The translations under genes were made by a program, and so were the position numbers. Source: G963668605 sp963668605 (lineage in GTDB: Bacteria > Acidobacteriota > Terriglobia > Bryobacterales > Bryobacteraceae). From it: a DNA stretch of 64,000 nucleotides. The notes under the pieces were generated by a model. The model was not told where the DNA came from and made no database searches. It saw only the letters and a program-made list of their open reading frames with translations. Shown piece after piece: positions 55,532 to 64,000 of this stretch (within the stretch, counting starts at the first letter, position 1; every line of letters starts with the position of its first letter). Where the stretch lies: positions 3,782,001 through 3,846,000 of the forward strand of contig OY764903.1 in assembly GCA_963668605.1 (NCBI GenBank), given 5' to 3'.

Positions 55532-55640
55532 CGGAGGGCGTTCCCCCTGGAACGCAACCGGCCCCCGGGCCGGTTCTGGCCTCGGGCGCGCAAGATGGGC
55601 GAGCGGAGGCTCGCCCGCGGGCGAGGGCGCCCGCCCTCCG
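55532..55640. repeat. Cluster of four hairpins inside an outer inverted repeat
   Basis: CGGAGGGCG (55532-55540) pairs with CGCCCTCCG (55632-55640). Inside are GCGTTCC-CCCT-GGAACGC (55538-55555), AACCGGCC-CCCG-GGCCGGTT (55556-55575), GGGCGAGC-GGAG-GCTCGCCC (55597-55616) and GCGGGCG-AGGG-CGCCCGC (55617-55634). The first and last overlap the outer stem by three bases, so alternative folds compete. It fills the gap between two convergent genes. Confidence 0.65.
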
Positions 55641-55646
55641 AAGCAC

Positions 55647-55678
55647 AAAAAAAGGCCGGCCCTTGCGGGACCGGCCTT
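55647..55678 (-). terminator. Rho-independent terminator of ppdK
   Basis: On the minus strand AAGGCCGG ... CCGGCCTT encloses TCCCGCAAGGG and is followed by a run of seven T. It starts 17 nt after the ppdK stop. The stem is symmetrical enough to work in both directions for the convergent gene. Confidence 0.85.
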
Positions 55679-55694
55679 CCATTTACTGCACGAA

Positions 55695-58433
55695 CTACGC
55701 GGTGCGCATAGTTTCGGTCTTGTCGCTGCCGCTGATGGCTGCCTGCGCAGCCGCCAAGCGGGCGATCGGTACACGGTACGGGGAGCACGAAACGTAATTC
55801 ATGCCGACGCGGTAGCAGAATTCGACCGAACTCGGCTCGCCGCCGTGCTCGCCGCAGATTCCGACTTCCAGGTCGGGACGCGTCGTGCGGCCCTTCTTGA
55901 CTGCGATCTCGATCAACTGGCCCACGCCTTCCTGATCCAGGACGGCGAACGGGTCGGCCTTGAAGATCTTGCGGTCTTCGTAGTCCTTCGAGAACTTCGT
56001 ATAGTCATCACGGGACAGGCCCATCGCGGTCTGCGTCAGATCGTTGGTACCGAAGCTGAAGAATTCGGCCTCGACCGCAACCTTATCCGCCGTCAGTGCC
56101 GCGCGCGGAATCTCGATCATGGTGCCGATCATGTACTTCTGGTTCTTCAGACCGGCCTTGGCGAGAACTTCATCCGCCACTTTCTTGACGATGGCCTTCT
56201 GATTCTCAAGTTCCTGAACGCCGCCGATCAGCGGGATCATGACCTCAGGAATGACCTTCACGCCCTTCTTGGCAACCTGAACAACGGCCTCGAAGATGGC
56301 GCGCGCCTGCATCTCGGTGATCTCCGGATAGGTGATACCAAGACGGCAGCCACGGTGGCCGAGCATCGGGTTGAACTCATGCAGCTCTTCGACGCGCTCC
56401 AACAGAATCGGGAGAGCCTTCTTGAGTTCGCCAACCGTCAGCTTGTAACGGGCGGCCATTTCCTTCTTTTCCTTCGGCGAAGCATTCGGCAGCTTGGCGA
56501 TGTCGACCATCAGCACTTCACGCTTCGGAACGAACTCATGCAGCGGCGGATCCAGCGTACGGATCACCACCGGGAAACCGTCCATCGACTTGAACAGACC
56601 GGCAAAATCGGCGCGCTGCAACGGCAGCAGCTTGATCAGCGATTTCCTGCGCGTCGCTTCATCCTTCGCGAGAATCATGGCCTGCACGTGCGGCAGACGA
56701 TCCTCACCGAAGAACATGTGCTCGGTACGGCAGAGGCCGATACCTTCGGCGCCGAACTTGCGGGCAACCTTGGCATCGCGCGGGATGTCCGCGTTGGCGC
56801 GAACACCGAACTTGCCGCGGAACTCGTCGGTCCAGCTCATGAAGCTGGCGAGCGCGCCGCTGGAAGGATCGGCTTCCTGCGTTTCGGCTTGGCCATTGAA
56901 GACTTCACCGGTGGAACCGTCGAGCGAAATCCACTCGTTTTCCTTCACGGTGATGGTCTTGCCGCCCTGCTTCACGCTAATGGTCTTGGCGTGTTCGTTG
57001 ATCACGATGTCGCCGGCGCCCGCAACGCAGGGGATGCCCATACCGCGGGCGACCACAGCGGCGTGCGAGGTCATGCCACCGCGCGCGGTGACAATGCCCT
57101 TGGCCACTTCCATACCGTGAATGTCGTCCGGCACCGTCTCGGCGCGAACCAGAATCACGGGCGACTTCGAGAACTTCTCGACGGCGTCATCGGCCGTGAA
57201 GACGATGCGGCCGACAGCGGCGCCCGGGGAGGCCGGCAGACCGATGGCGAGTTTCACCAGCGACTTGCGCGAAGCGTTGCTGAGCACCGGGTGCAGAAGT
57301 TGGTCGAGCTGCTGCGGATCCACGCGCATCACAGCTTCCTTCTTGCTGATCAGGCCTTCCTTCACCATTTCGACAGCGATGCGGACAGCGGCCGGACCCG
57401 TGCGCTTACCGTTGCGGGTCTGGAGCATGTAGAGCTTCTTGTCTTCGATGGTGAATTCGAAGTCCTGGATGTCGCGGTAGTGCTTTTCGAGATCCGAGGT
57501 GATTTTGCGAAGCTGTTTGTAGGCTTCGGGCAGAACGGCTTCGAGTTCGGTGATCGGCATCGGAGTACGGATGCCGGCGACCACGTCTTCGCCCTGCGCG
57601 TTGATCAGGAATTCGCCATAGAACATCTTTTCGCCGGTGGCCGGGTTGCGGGTGAAGCCTACGCCGGTGGCGGAGGTGTCGCCCATGTTGCCGAAGACCA
57701 TCGCCTGAACGTTGACCGCGGTCCCGAGGGAGTCGTCGATCTTGTTCATCTTGCGATAGTGGCCGGCGCGGGCATTCCACCAGGAACGGAACACGGCGTC
57801 ACGCGCCATCGTCAGTTGCGTCATCGCATCCTGCGGGAACGCCTTCTTGGTCAGCTTCTGGACCAGCTTCTTGTATTCCGCGATGACAGCCTGCAGGTCT
57901 TCCGCCGTGAGGTCGGTGTCGAGCTTCGCTTTCGCCTTCTGCTTGCGGCCGTCGAAGATTTCGTCGAACGCAGACTTCGGAATTTCGAGCACGACGGCGC
58001 CGAACATCTGGATGAAGCGGCGATAGCAGTCATAAGCGAAGCGCGGATTGCCGCTCTTCACTTCGAGAGCCTTCACCGTCACATCGTTCAGCCCGAGGTT
58101 CAGGATGGTGTCCATCATGCCAGGCATCGAGAATTTCGCGCCGGAACGGACGCTGACCAGAAGCGGATCGGTCGTGTCGCCGAGCTTCTTTCCCATGGCC
58201 TTCTCCAGGATGCCGAGGGATGCGACCATTTCCGCGTTGATCTCGGCGGGAACCTGGTACTTGTTGGCGAAGTAGATGTTGCAGACGTCGGTGGCAATCG
58301 TAAAGCCGGGAGGTACGGGAACACCCGCCCTGCTCATTTCAGCAAGACCAGCGCCCTTTCCGCCAAGCGTATCTTTCATCGTCCCGTCGCCGTCGGCCGT
58401 GCCGCCGCCGAAGGAATATACGTATTTGTTCAT
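55695..58433 (-). CDS. ppdK: Pyruvate, phosphate dikinase
   Basis: 912 residues. N-terminal ATP-grasp domain (GGTADGDGTMKDTLGGKGAG; PVPPGFTIATDVCNIYF; SVRSGAKFSMPGMMDTILNL), central phosphohistidine domain GGMTSHAAVVARGMGIPCV with the swivelling His near 450, and C-terminal PEP-binding barrel (GCRLGITYPEITEMQARAIF; GICGEHGGEP with the catalytic Cys). It interconverts pyruvate, ATP and phosphate with PEP, AMP and pyrophosphate. SD AAGGAG upstream of ATG 58433; glyS ends 57 nt upstream on the same strand. Confidence 0.97.
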   Translation of the reverse strand: MNKYVYSFGGGTADGDGTMKDTLGGKGAGLAEMSRAGVPVPPGFTIATDVCNIYFANKYQVPAEINAEMVASLGILEKAMGKKLGDTTDPLLVSVRSGAKFSMPGMMDTILNLGLNDVTVKALEVKSGNPRFAYDCYRRFIQMFGAVVLEIPKSAFDEIFDGRKQKAKAKLDTDLTAEDLQAVIAEYKKLVQKLTKKAFPQDAMTQLTMARDAVFRSWWNARAGHYRKMNKIDDSLGTAVNVQAMVFGNMGDTSATGVGFTRNPATGEKMFYGEFLINAQGEDVVAGIRTPMPITELEAVLPEAYKQLRKITSDLEKHYRDIQDFEFTIEDKKLYMLQTRNGKRTGPAAVRIAVEMVKEGLISKKEAVMRVDPQQLDQLLHPVLSNASRKSLVKLAIGLPASPGAAVGRIVFTADDAVEKFSKSPVILVRAETVPDDIHGMEVAKGIVTARGGMTSHAAVVARGMGIPCVAGAGDIVINEHAKTISVKQGGKTITVKENEWISLDGSTGEVFNGQAETQEADPSSGALASFMSWTDEFRGKFGVRANADIPRDAKVARKFGAEGIGLCRTEHMFFGEDRLPHVQAMILAKDEATRRKSLIKLLPLQRADFAGLFKSMDGFPVVIRTLDPPLHEFVPKREVLMVDIAKLPNASPKEKKEMAARYKLTVGELKKALPILLERVEELHEFNPMLGHRGCRLGITYPEITEMQARAIFEAVVQVAKKGVKVIPEVMIPLIGGVQELENQKAIVKKVADEVLAKAGLKNQKYMIGTMIEIPRAALTADKVAVEAEFFSFGTNDLTQTAMGLSRDDYTKFSKDYEDRKIFKADPFAVLDQEGVGQLIEIAVKKGRTTRPDLEVGICGEHGGEPSSVEFCYRVGMNYVSCSPYRVPIARLAAAQAAISGSDKTETMRTA

Positions 58434-58490
58434 CGTAATGCGTTCTCCTTACTAACTTTCAAAATCAAAACAACCGAGGGGGCCGCGAAA

Positions 58491-60484
58491 TCAGCCCGTG
58501 ACGATCTCCGAAAAATCCGCGATCGCCGAAGATTCGGTGAGCAGGCTGTGCAACAGGGCCAACCTGTTCTGGCGGACGGCCTGATCGGGCACATTCACCA
58601 TTACCTTGTCGAAGAAAAAATCCACCTTGGGACGCAGCGAGGCGATCGCCTCCAACGCACCCTTGTAACTGCCCGCGGAAGCTGCCGCCGCCCGCACGCG
58701 CTGGAACTCGTCGTGGAGTTCGCGCTCCGGACCAACTTCGAGCAGGTTGAGATCGACCGCGCCACCACCCGTGAAAGCGGCCTGTTTCAGTATGTTCTGA
58801 ATCCGCTTGAAGCTCGCGGCCAGCGGCTCGAAATCCGCAGTAGGCCGCACCGCCTGGATCGCCTCAAGGCGCCGCTCGACATCCACCAGATCGTCGCAGC
58901 CCGCAGCGAGCGCCGCGTTGACTTCGTCGTAACGGAAGCCGCGGATCTCGCGGAAATAGTACTTGATGCGGTCGAGGAAAAATTCTCGCAACTGCGCATC
59001 GCCGCTCACCAGGGTCGTGAGCGACAGCGAATGCTTGCCTTCCACCAGAATCCGGACGGCGCCCTGCGCGGCGCGCCGCAGCGCGAACGGATCGCGCGAG
59101 CCACTCGGAATCAGTCCGATCTGGAAGCAGCCGCGCAGCGTATCGACCTTGTCGGCCAGCGCAAGTATTTGCCCGGCCAGCGTGCGCGGGAGCGTGTCTT
59201 CCATGCTCAGCGGCTTGTAGTGATCGTAGATCGCCAACGCCACGTCTTCCGGCTCGCCCTGCGCGCGGGCGTAGAGTCCGCCCACAACGCCTTGCAGGTC
59301 GGTGAACTCTTTCACCATCTCGCAGGTCAGATCGCACTTGGCCAGCGCAGCGGCGCGGATCGCGGCTTCGTCTCCGCCCAACTCGCGAACCAGGGCCACG
59401 ACCCGATCGGTCTTCGCCTGATAGGAGCCGAGTTTGGCTTGGAACGTAACATGCGCTAAGTCTTCGACGCGAGCGGTCAGCGGTTTGTGCTGATCGACGT
59501 TCCAGAAAAAGCGGGCGTCGTTGAAGCGCGCGCGAGAGACGCGCTCGTTGCCTTTTTTCACCAGGCCTTCCGGATCGGCGCTCGTGTTCATAACGGCGAC
59601 GAAGTGCGGCGCCAGCTTGCCGTCCGCGGTCTCCACCGAGAAGTACTTCTGATGGTGGCGCATCACGGTGACCAGCACTTCCGATGGCAGCGCCAGATAC
59701 TGCTCGTCGAAACCGCCCAGAATCGGCGTGGGAAACTCCGTAATGAAAACCAGCGTGTGCAGTAGCTTCTCGTCTGCTTTGATGTGCAGACCGGTACCTG
59801 CGAGCAACTCCGCGATGCCGGCTTCAATTCGTTGCCGGCGTTCCGCGGCCGAGAGCAGCACGAAGTTCTGGCGCAGCTTTTCTACGTGGTTCCTGATATT
59901 GACTTTGATCCCTGCCTTGCCAAGGCGGCGATGTCCATTCGTCAGATTGCCCGAGGGCACGCCGGCGATTTCGAACGGAACAATATCTTTGCCGAGCAGC
60001 GCTACAATCCAGCGGATCGGCCGAATGAAACGCGGGCCGCCCTTGCCGGTCCAGTACATCGTCTTAGGCCAGTTGATCTTGAGGATCAGGCCCGGCAGCG
60101 CTTCGGCCAGGATCTGCGCAGCAGAGCGCCCGGCTACCTGCTTTTTGAAGCTGTAGTACTCTCCCTTGGGCGTCTGCACGATTGCGAGTTGAGCGGCATC
60201 GACACCCATCTTGCGGGCAAAGCCCAGCGCCGCGCCTTCACCAGCGCTCTTCGGGGGACCGCTTACGATCTCTTCGGCATCCGGCTGGCGTTCAATAATC
60301 TTTTCAGCGGTCAGCACCAGACGGCGCGGGGTCGCATCGACCGAAGTCACTTTCCCGCCGAGATGGTTCTCCGCAAGCAGGCCCTCAAACAGCGACTGTA
60401 ACTGTTCGAGCGCCGTGGGGATCATCCAATCGGGAATTTCCTCCGAACCGATTTCCAGCAGAAAGGGGAGTCTTTTCACGGCCA

Positions 60485-60485
<1 letters not shown>
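58491..60485 (-). CDS. glyS: Glycyl-tRNA synthetase beta subunit
   Basis: 664 residues, close to the usual 690. LLEIGSEEIPDWMIPTALEQ at the N-terminus, FIRPIRWIVALLGKDIVPFE, VLVTVMRHHQKYFSVETADG and FFWNVDQHKPLTARVEDLAH are family blocks; the C-terminal anticodon/HD-like part has DPFALRRAAQGAVRILVEGK. Works as alpha2beta2 with GlyQ. TAATG overlap with glyQ. Confidence 0.96.
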
Positions 60486-61359
<874 letters not shown>

Positions 61360-61360
<1 letters not shown>

Positions 61361-62004
61361 TAGTGTAGGCTTTCGAGAAGGGGTACGGTGAGGAATCTGC
61401 GTTCGAGTTGGTTTTCCATGTCGCGGATAAGAATGCGGCGCAGGTCGGCCGCGGTCTCCCGCGTCCAGCGCCGTTCCGTCAACTGGCTGATCGGAGTCTG
61501 CAACATCTCCTCTGCTATCGCGCGCGATTCGCTGCTGACCCGCAGTTCCGGCAGAAACCCGGCCAGCCTGACCGCCCACAGGCTGAAATAGGCTACCACC
61601 GTCCAGAGCCGCTGTTCGGGTGCCTCCCGCAGATGTTCGAGCATTGCCAGCAGCAGCCGGAAATGCCGTTCATTTGCTTCGGCTGGGGGCAAGAGTTGTT
61701 CTGAGACCTCGGCGAGATAATCCAAAACGATACCCGTTGCGTAATCCGATTGCAGCCGAAACTGCGACCGGATCAGTTCGCAGGAATCGAGATTGACCAA
61801 CTCCCGGGTTTCCCGCTGCGAGTAGAACATCGTCACCCGCGAGAGCCGTTCCAACCCGGACCCGAAACTGTTCTTGGGACGCCGCGCGCGTTTCGCTACG
61901 CCCCGTAACTTACCCTGGTCCCGGGTGAAAAAACTGACGATCAGGTCCGCTTCCTGGAACGGATAGGTTCTTAAGATGATCGCTTCGCTTTCCCGGGCCG
62001 GCAT
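61360..62004 (-). CDS. recO: DNA repair protein RecO
   Basis: 214 residues. N-terminal OB fold (SEAIILRTYPFQEADLIVSF; GKLRGVAKRARRPKNSFGSG) and helical C-terminus (LNLDSCELI-type turn, FSLWAVRLAGFLPEL). It is slightly short and the C-terminal half has none of the paired cysteines that bind zinc in many RecO proteins. RecO loads RecA with RecR at gaps. First gene of recO-glyQ-glyS, followed by ppdK. Confidence 0.92.
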
Positions 62005-62193
62005 AGTTCGGTTCCACCGGCTATACGCCTAATAGGTTATCACACTTGGTTATCTCATTTGGTAGTCCAGTTGCCTATGCGTACATTTCCGGTACGATTT
62101 CTCGTGCAATCGGACCGTTTTCGGTCTAGACTCAGGGTAGCTAGACATCATACGGCATCATAAAGACGTGGGCAGCTGCGTAAGGAGGTCCAT

Positions 62194-62340
62194 ATGTTTG
62201 ATAGCCTCGAAGAGCAAATCAAGCACGACCAGCACGATTCATCTAGCAACAAAGAGAGGATTTTCCTCTGGGTTGCCATCGTAGTGGTTTCGATTCTCGT
62301 GTTTGGCGGCGTCTATCTCGGCGTCCGCATGGTCGAGTAG
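62194..62340 (+). CDS. 48-residue single-pass membrane protein
   Basis: ATG 62194 has the ideal AAGGAGGT 4 nt upstream. The sequence starts MFDSLEEQIKHDQHDSSSNK, then ERIFLWVAIVVVSILVFGGV is a single transmembrane helix, then YLGVRMVE. Acidic/polar cytoplasmic head and a short outside tail. I recognise no family; similarly short proteins beside core genes are common in Acidobacteria. The 62005-62193 gap ahead shows TAGCTAGAC-like AT-richer sequence but no clear promoter. Confidence 0.75.
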   Translation: MFDSLEEQIKHDQHDSSSNKERIFLWVAIVVVSILVFGGVYLGVRMVE

Positions 62341-62394
62341 GTTGATCGCGTAGAGGGCCACATCGCAAGAGGATGCGCCGGAAACGGGCCTCCC

Positions 62395-62889
62395 TCAGTT
62401 GCGGGAGGCGTCGTTCGCGACCTCCCTTGGGCCAATCTCTCGCATTACGGATTTCACGAGGGGTGCATACTCGCCCCGAGGATTATAGATCCGTAGAATT
62501 TCGTCGACACCTTTGTGGCGATAAGTCTTCGAACTGCCCAGCCGGTCCGCTACGTGGTGAATCCCGTCGCGGACCGAGGGGAAGTACTGTTTGCAGGAAT
62601 CCCACCCAAAAATGTTGTTGTTCATGAACTCCTTGCCTCCGCCGGATTCCACGAAGGAAATACTGGGCAAGAGCCGCCAGTCGAGATCGTTGCGATCAGA
62701 AGCGATCAGGAAGTCTTCCGCAAGGTTCTGCACGGGGCATTCCTTGCCCCGGAAAAATTCCCGTAACGCATCCAGCCTCGGATCGTTCTTGTAATGTGTC
62801 ACTTCGGCGAAAAGCAGGTCTGTATCCTTCGAAGAAGGGACAGCCAGCAGGCCGGCAAACAATACGAGCCCGTGAGTCAGTTTTTTCAT
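62395..62889 (-). CDS. Glucosaminidase/lysozyme-like exported protein
   Basis: 164 residues. Signal-like N-terminus (THGLVLFAGLLAVPSS), then DNDLDWRLLPSISFVESGGG-like catalytic start (Glu in SFVESGGGKEF), NNNIFGWDSCKQYFPSVRDG, HHVADRLGSSKTYRHKGVDE and IYNPRGEYAPLVKSVMREIG. The layout matches mannosyl-glycoprotein endo-beta-N-acetylglucosaminidase/transglycosylase-type lysozyme folds. Probably cuts peptidoglycan. SD AGGAGAG upstream of ATG. Convergent with the 48-residue gene. Confidence 0.8.
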   Translation of the reverse strand: MKKLTHGLVLFAGLLAVPSSKDTDLLFAEVTHYKNDPRLDALREFFRGKECPVQNLAEDFLIASDRNDLDWRLLPSISFVESGGGKEFMNNNIFGWDSCKQYFPSVRDGIHHVADRLGSSKTYRHKGVDEILRIYNPRGEYAPLVKSVMREIGPREVANDASRN

Positions 62890-63031
62890 GCTGGTTTTCT
62901 CTCCTGTTTGGATTCGGGCTGAAATCTGTGCAGCCCGGTACTTCTAGCGGACGGACGTGGGCGAAAAGCGGTCCGACAGGGACCGTGCGGAGGGAAACTT
63001 TACAAGGGCGTCAATAGGAACATTAGTCGTT

Positions 63032-63040
63032 ATTATACCA
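63032..63040 (-). promoter_or_regulatory. Extended -10 promoter upstream of the glucosaminidase gene
   Basis: On the minus strand TGGTATAAT is a perfect extended -10 (TGnTATAAT); no -35 is evident. It lies about 140 nt before ATG 62889, leaving a leader of roughly 135 nt. Nothing else was seen in 62890-63135. Confidence 0.4.
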
Positions 63041-63135
63041 GTCCCGGGCGGCGCGGTGCGTGGGGTTGGGATGGGATGTGTTCCTCAGTCCGTTCGAAGG
63101 CGCCGTGAGTCCGCTGCTCACTTGTGATATGGTGG

Positions 63136-64000
63136 ATGGGTTTTCCCGTGGACACGAATTCCAAACCGGCGGGAGTGGCGCGGCATTGGGGTATCATGAC
63201 GCTGCTGTGCCTCGGCATGATGGTGGCGTACTTCGACCGGGTGAACCTCTCGATGGCGCTCACGCTGCCGGAGTTCAAGAGCTACTTCCAACTCAGCGAC
63301 AGCGACCGAGGCGCGCTCAACTCGGCCTTCTTCTGGTCGTACGCGATCCTGCAGATTCCCGCCGGCTGGTTCGTAGACCGGTACGGCGTCAAGTTCCCAT
63401 ACGCGCTCGGCTTCCTGGTCTGGAGCGGGCTCTCGGCGCTGACGCCCCTGGCCAACTCTTTCCATCAGTTATTTGCGCTGCGCGTGCTGCTGGGCGTGGG
63501 CGAGTCTGTGGTGACGCCGGCCGGGATGCGTTGGATCCGCTTTAACTGCGCCGAGCACCAGCGTGGTTTTGCGGTCGGCTTATACATGGCGGCCGCCAAG
63601 GTGGGTCCGGCAGTAGGTGCGCCGCTGGCCACTGGGCTGATTCTGCTCTATGGCTGGAAAATAATGTTCGTCATCCTCGGGCTGGGCTGTCTGGTCTGGC
63701 TGATTCCGTGGATGATGCTGGTGCGCAACGACGACAAGCAAAAGGAGCAGACAGCGACCGCGAAGAACCCGGCGGCGGCGATCTCCTTCGGCCGGGTCCT
63801 GCGTAGCCCGGTGATCTGGGGAACGGTGATCGGCACCTTCTGCTACCAGTATTTCGTGTACTACTGCATGACCTGGATGCCCGCCTATTTCGTGGAACAG
63901 CGTGGGCTGAGCCTGCAAAGCATGGGAATCTACACGATGGCGAGCTTCTCAGGCATGGCCATCGTGGCGACGCTTTCGGGATGGGTGGCGGATCGCATGA
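63136..64000 (+). CDS. MFS transporter, anion:cation symporter (ACS) type, partial
   Basis: Frame open from ATG 63136 or GTG 63148 (GGATGGG about 7 nt before the latter) to the window edge, about 285 residues. Membrane helices include GIMTLLCLGMMVAYFDRVNL, AFFWSYAILQIPAGWFVDRY (MFS motif A-like D-R-Y-G), FALRVLLGVGESVVTPAGMR and KIMFVILGLGCLVWLIPWM. The DRVN and 'GwfvDRyGvk' blocks resemble hexuronate, glucarate or tartrate symporters. Substrate cannot be decided from half a protein. Confidence 0.85.
   Translation, partial: MGFPVDTNSKPAGVARHWGIMTLLCLGMMVAYFDRVNLSMALTLPEFKSYFQLSDSDRGALNSAFFWSYAILQIPAGWFVDRYGVKFPYALGFLVWSGLSALTPLANSFHQLFALRVLLGVGESVVTPAGMRWIRFNCAEHQRGFAVGLYMAAAKVGPAVGAPLATGLILLYGWKIMFVILGLGCLVWLIPWMMLVRNDDKQKEQTATAKNPAAAISFGRVLRSPVIWGTVIGTFCYQYFVYYCMTWMPAYFVEQRGLSLQSMGIYTMASFSGMAIVATLSGWVADRM

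Noticed and set aside
55845..59459. Long plus-strand open frame of 1204 codons opposite ppdK and glyS
   Set aside because: Its translation is Arg/His/Gly-rich and shows no domain; it mirrors the codon bias of two clear housekeeping genes on the other strand.

Overview
The window is GC-rich bacterial chromosome that looks like Acidobacteriota of the Bryobacterales/Solibacter type. This is inferred from gene content: three Oar-like TonB-dependent receptors with N-terminal carboxypeptidase-regulatory domains, a DUF1549/DUF1553-DUF1501-PPC operon, Tat-exported sugar isomerase-like proteins, repeat-associated RAYT transposases and many small structured repeats. No rRNA, tRNA or CRISPR was recognised.

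Layout. 1-8 kb: partial DUF2520 gene, a FecCD permease relic, the secreted DUF1553/DUF1501/PPC operon, and a DedA-rhodanese gene whose reading frame is open except for two internal stop codons. 8-17 kb is the accessory region: a Tat-exported isomerase-like protein, two copies of a RAYT element bounded by perfect 21-bp inverted repeats (one sits in a broken secreted gene), a TonB receptor, a cupin, and a C-terminally deleted IS4-type element next to another broken secreted gene. 17-23 kb: a glycan-type module of a GH172/DUF2961 protein, a SusC-like/Oar-like receptor and a Tat-signal protein of unknown function, behind a good sigma-70 promoter that carries an inverted repeat. 23-24 kb: phage-derived debris (terminase tail, DUF669 protein with an SSB-like C-terminus).

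24-30 kb is housekeeping: yceD-rpmF-plsX, then dsbD and an M28 peptidase. 30-36.3 kb: a tightly overlapping flagellar operon, flgB-flgC-fliE-fliF-fliG-fliH-fliI-fliJ, encoding rod base, MS ring, switch and export ATPase. 36-42 kb: a YkgJ-type cysteine cluster protein, a hybrid histidine kinase, an unusual radical SAM-glycosyltransferase fusion and a small exported protein. 42-47 kb: an unannotated-looking 43-residue basic protein, a glucarate dehydratase-family enzyme and a third TonB receptor.

47-64 kb is mostly core: leuS, ydcF-like, a SpoU methyltransferase with rarA, a PilZ protein, a TPR protein with two small secreted helical proteins, ppdK, glyS, glyQ, recO, a 48-residue membrane protein, a glucosaminidase-like protein and the start of an MFS transporter. 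The clearest novel signals are the RAYT element pair (15 silent and no replacement differences, all in the 5' third), an 83-nt ungapped repeat ending at a start codon, the double-stop DedA-rhodanese gene, tandem double-hairpin repeats, and the radical SAM-GT2 fusion.
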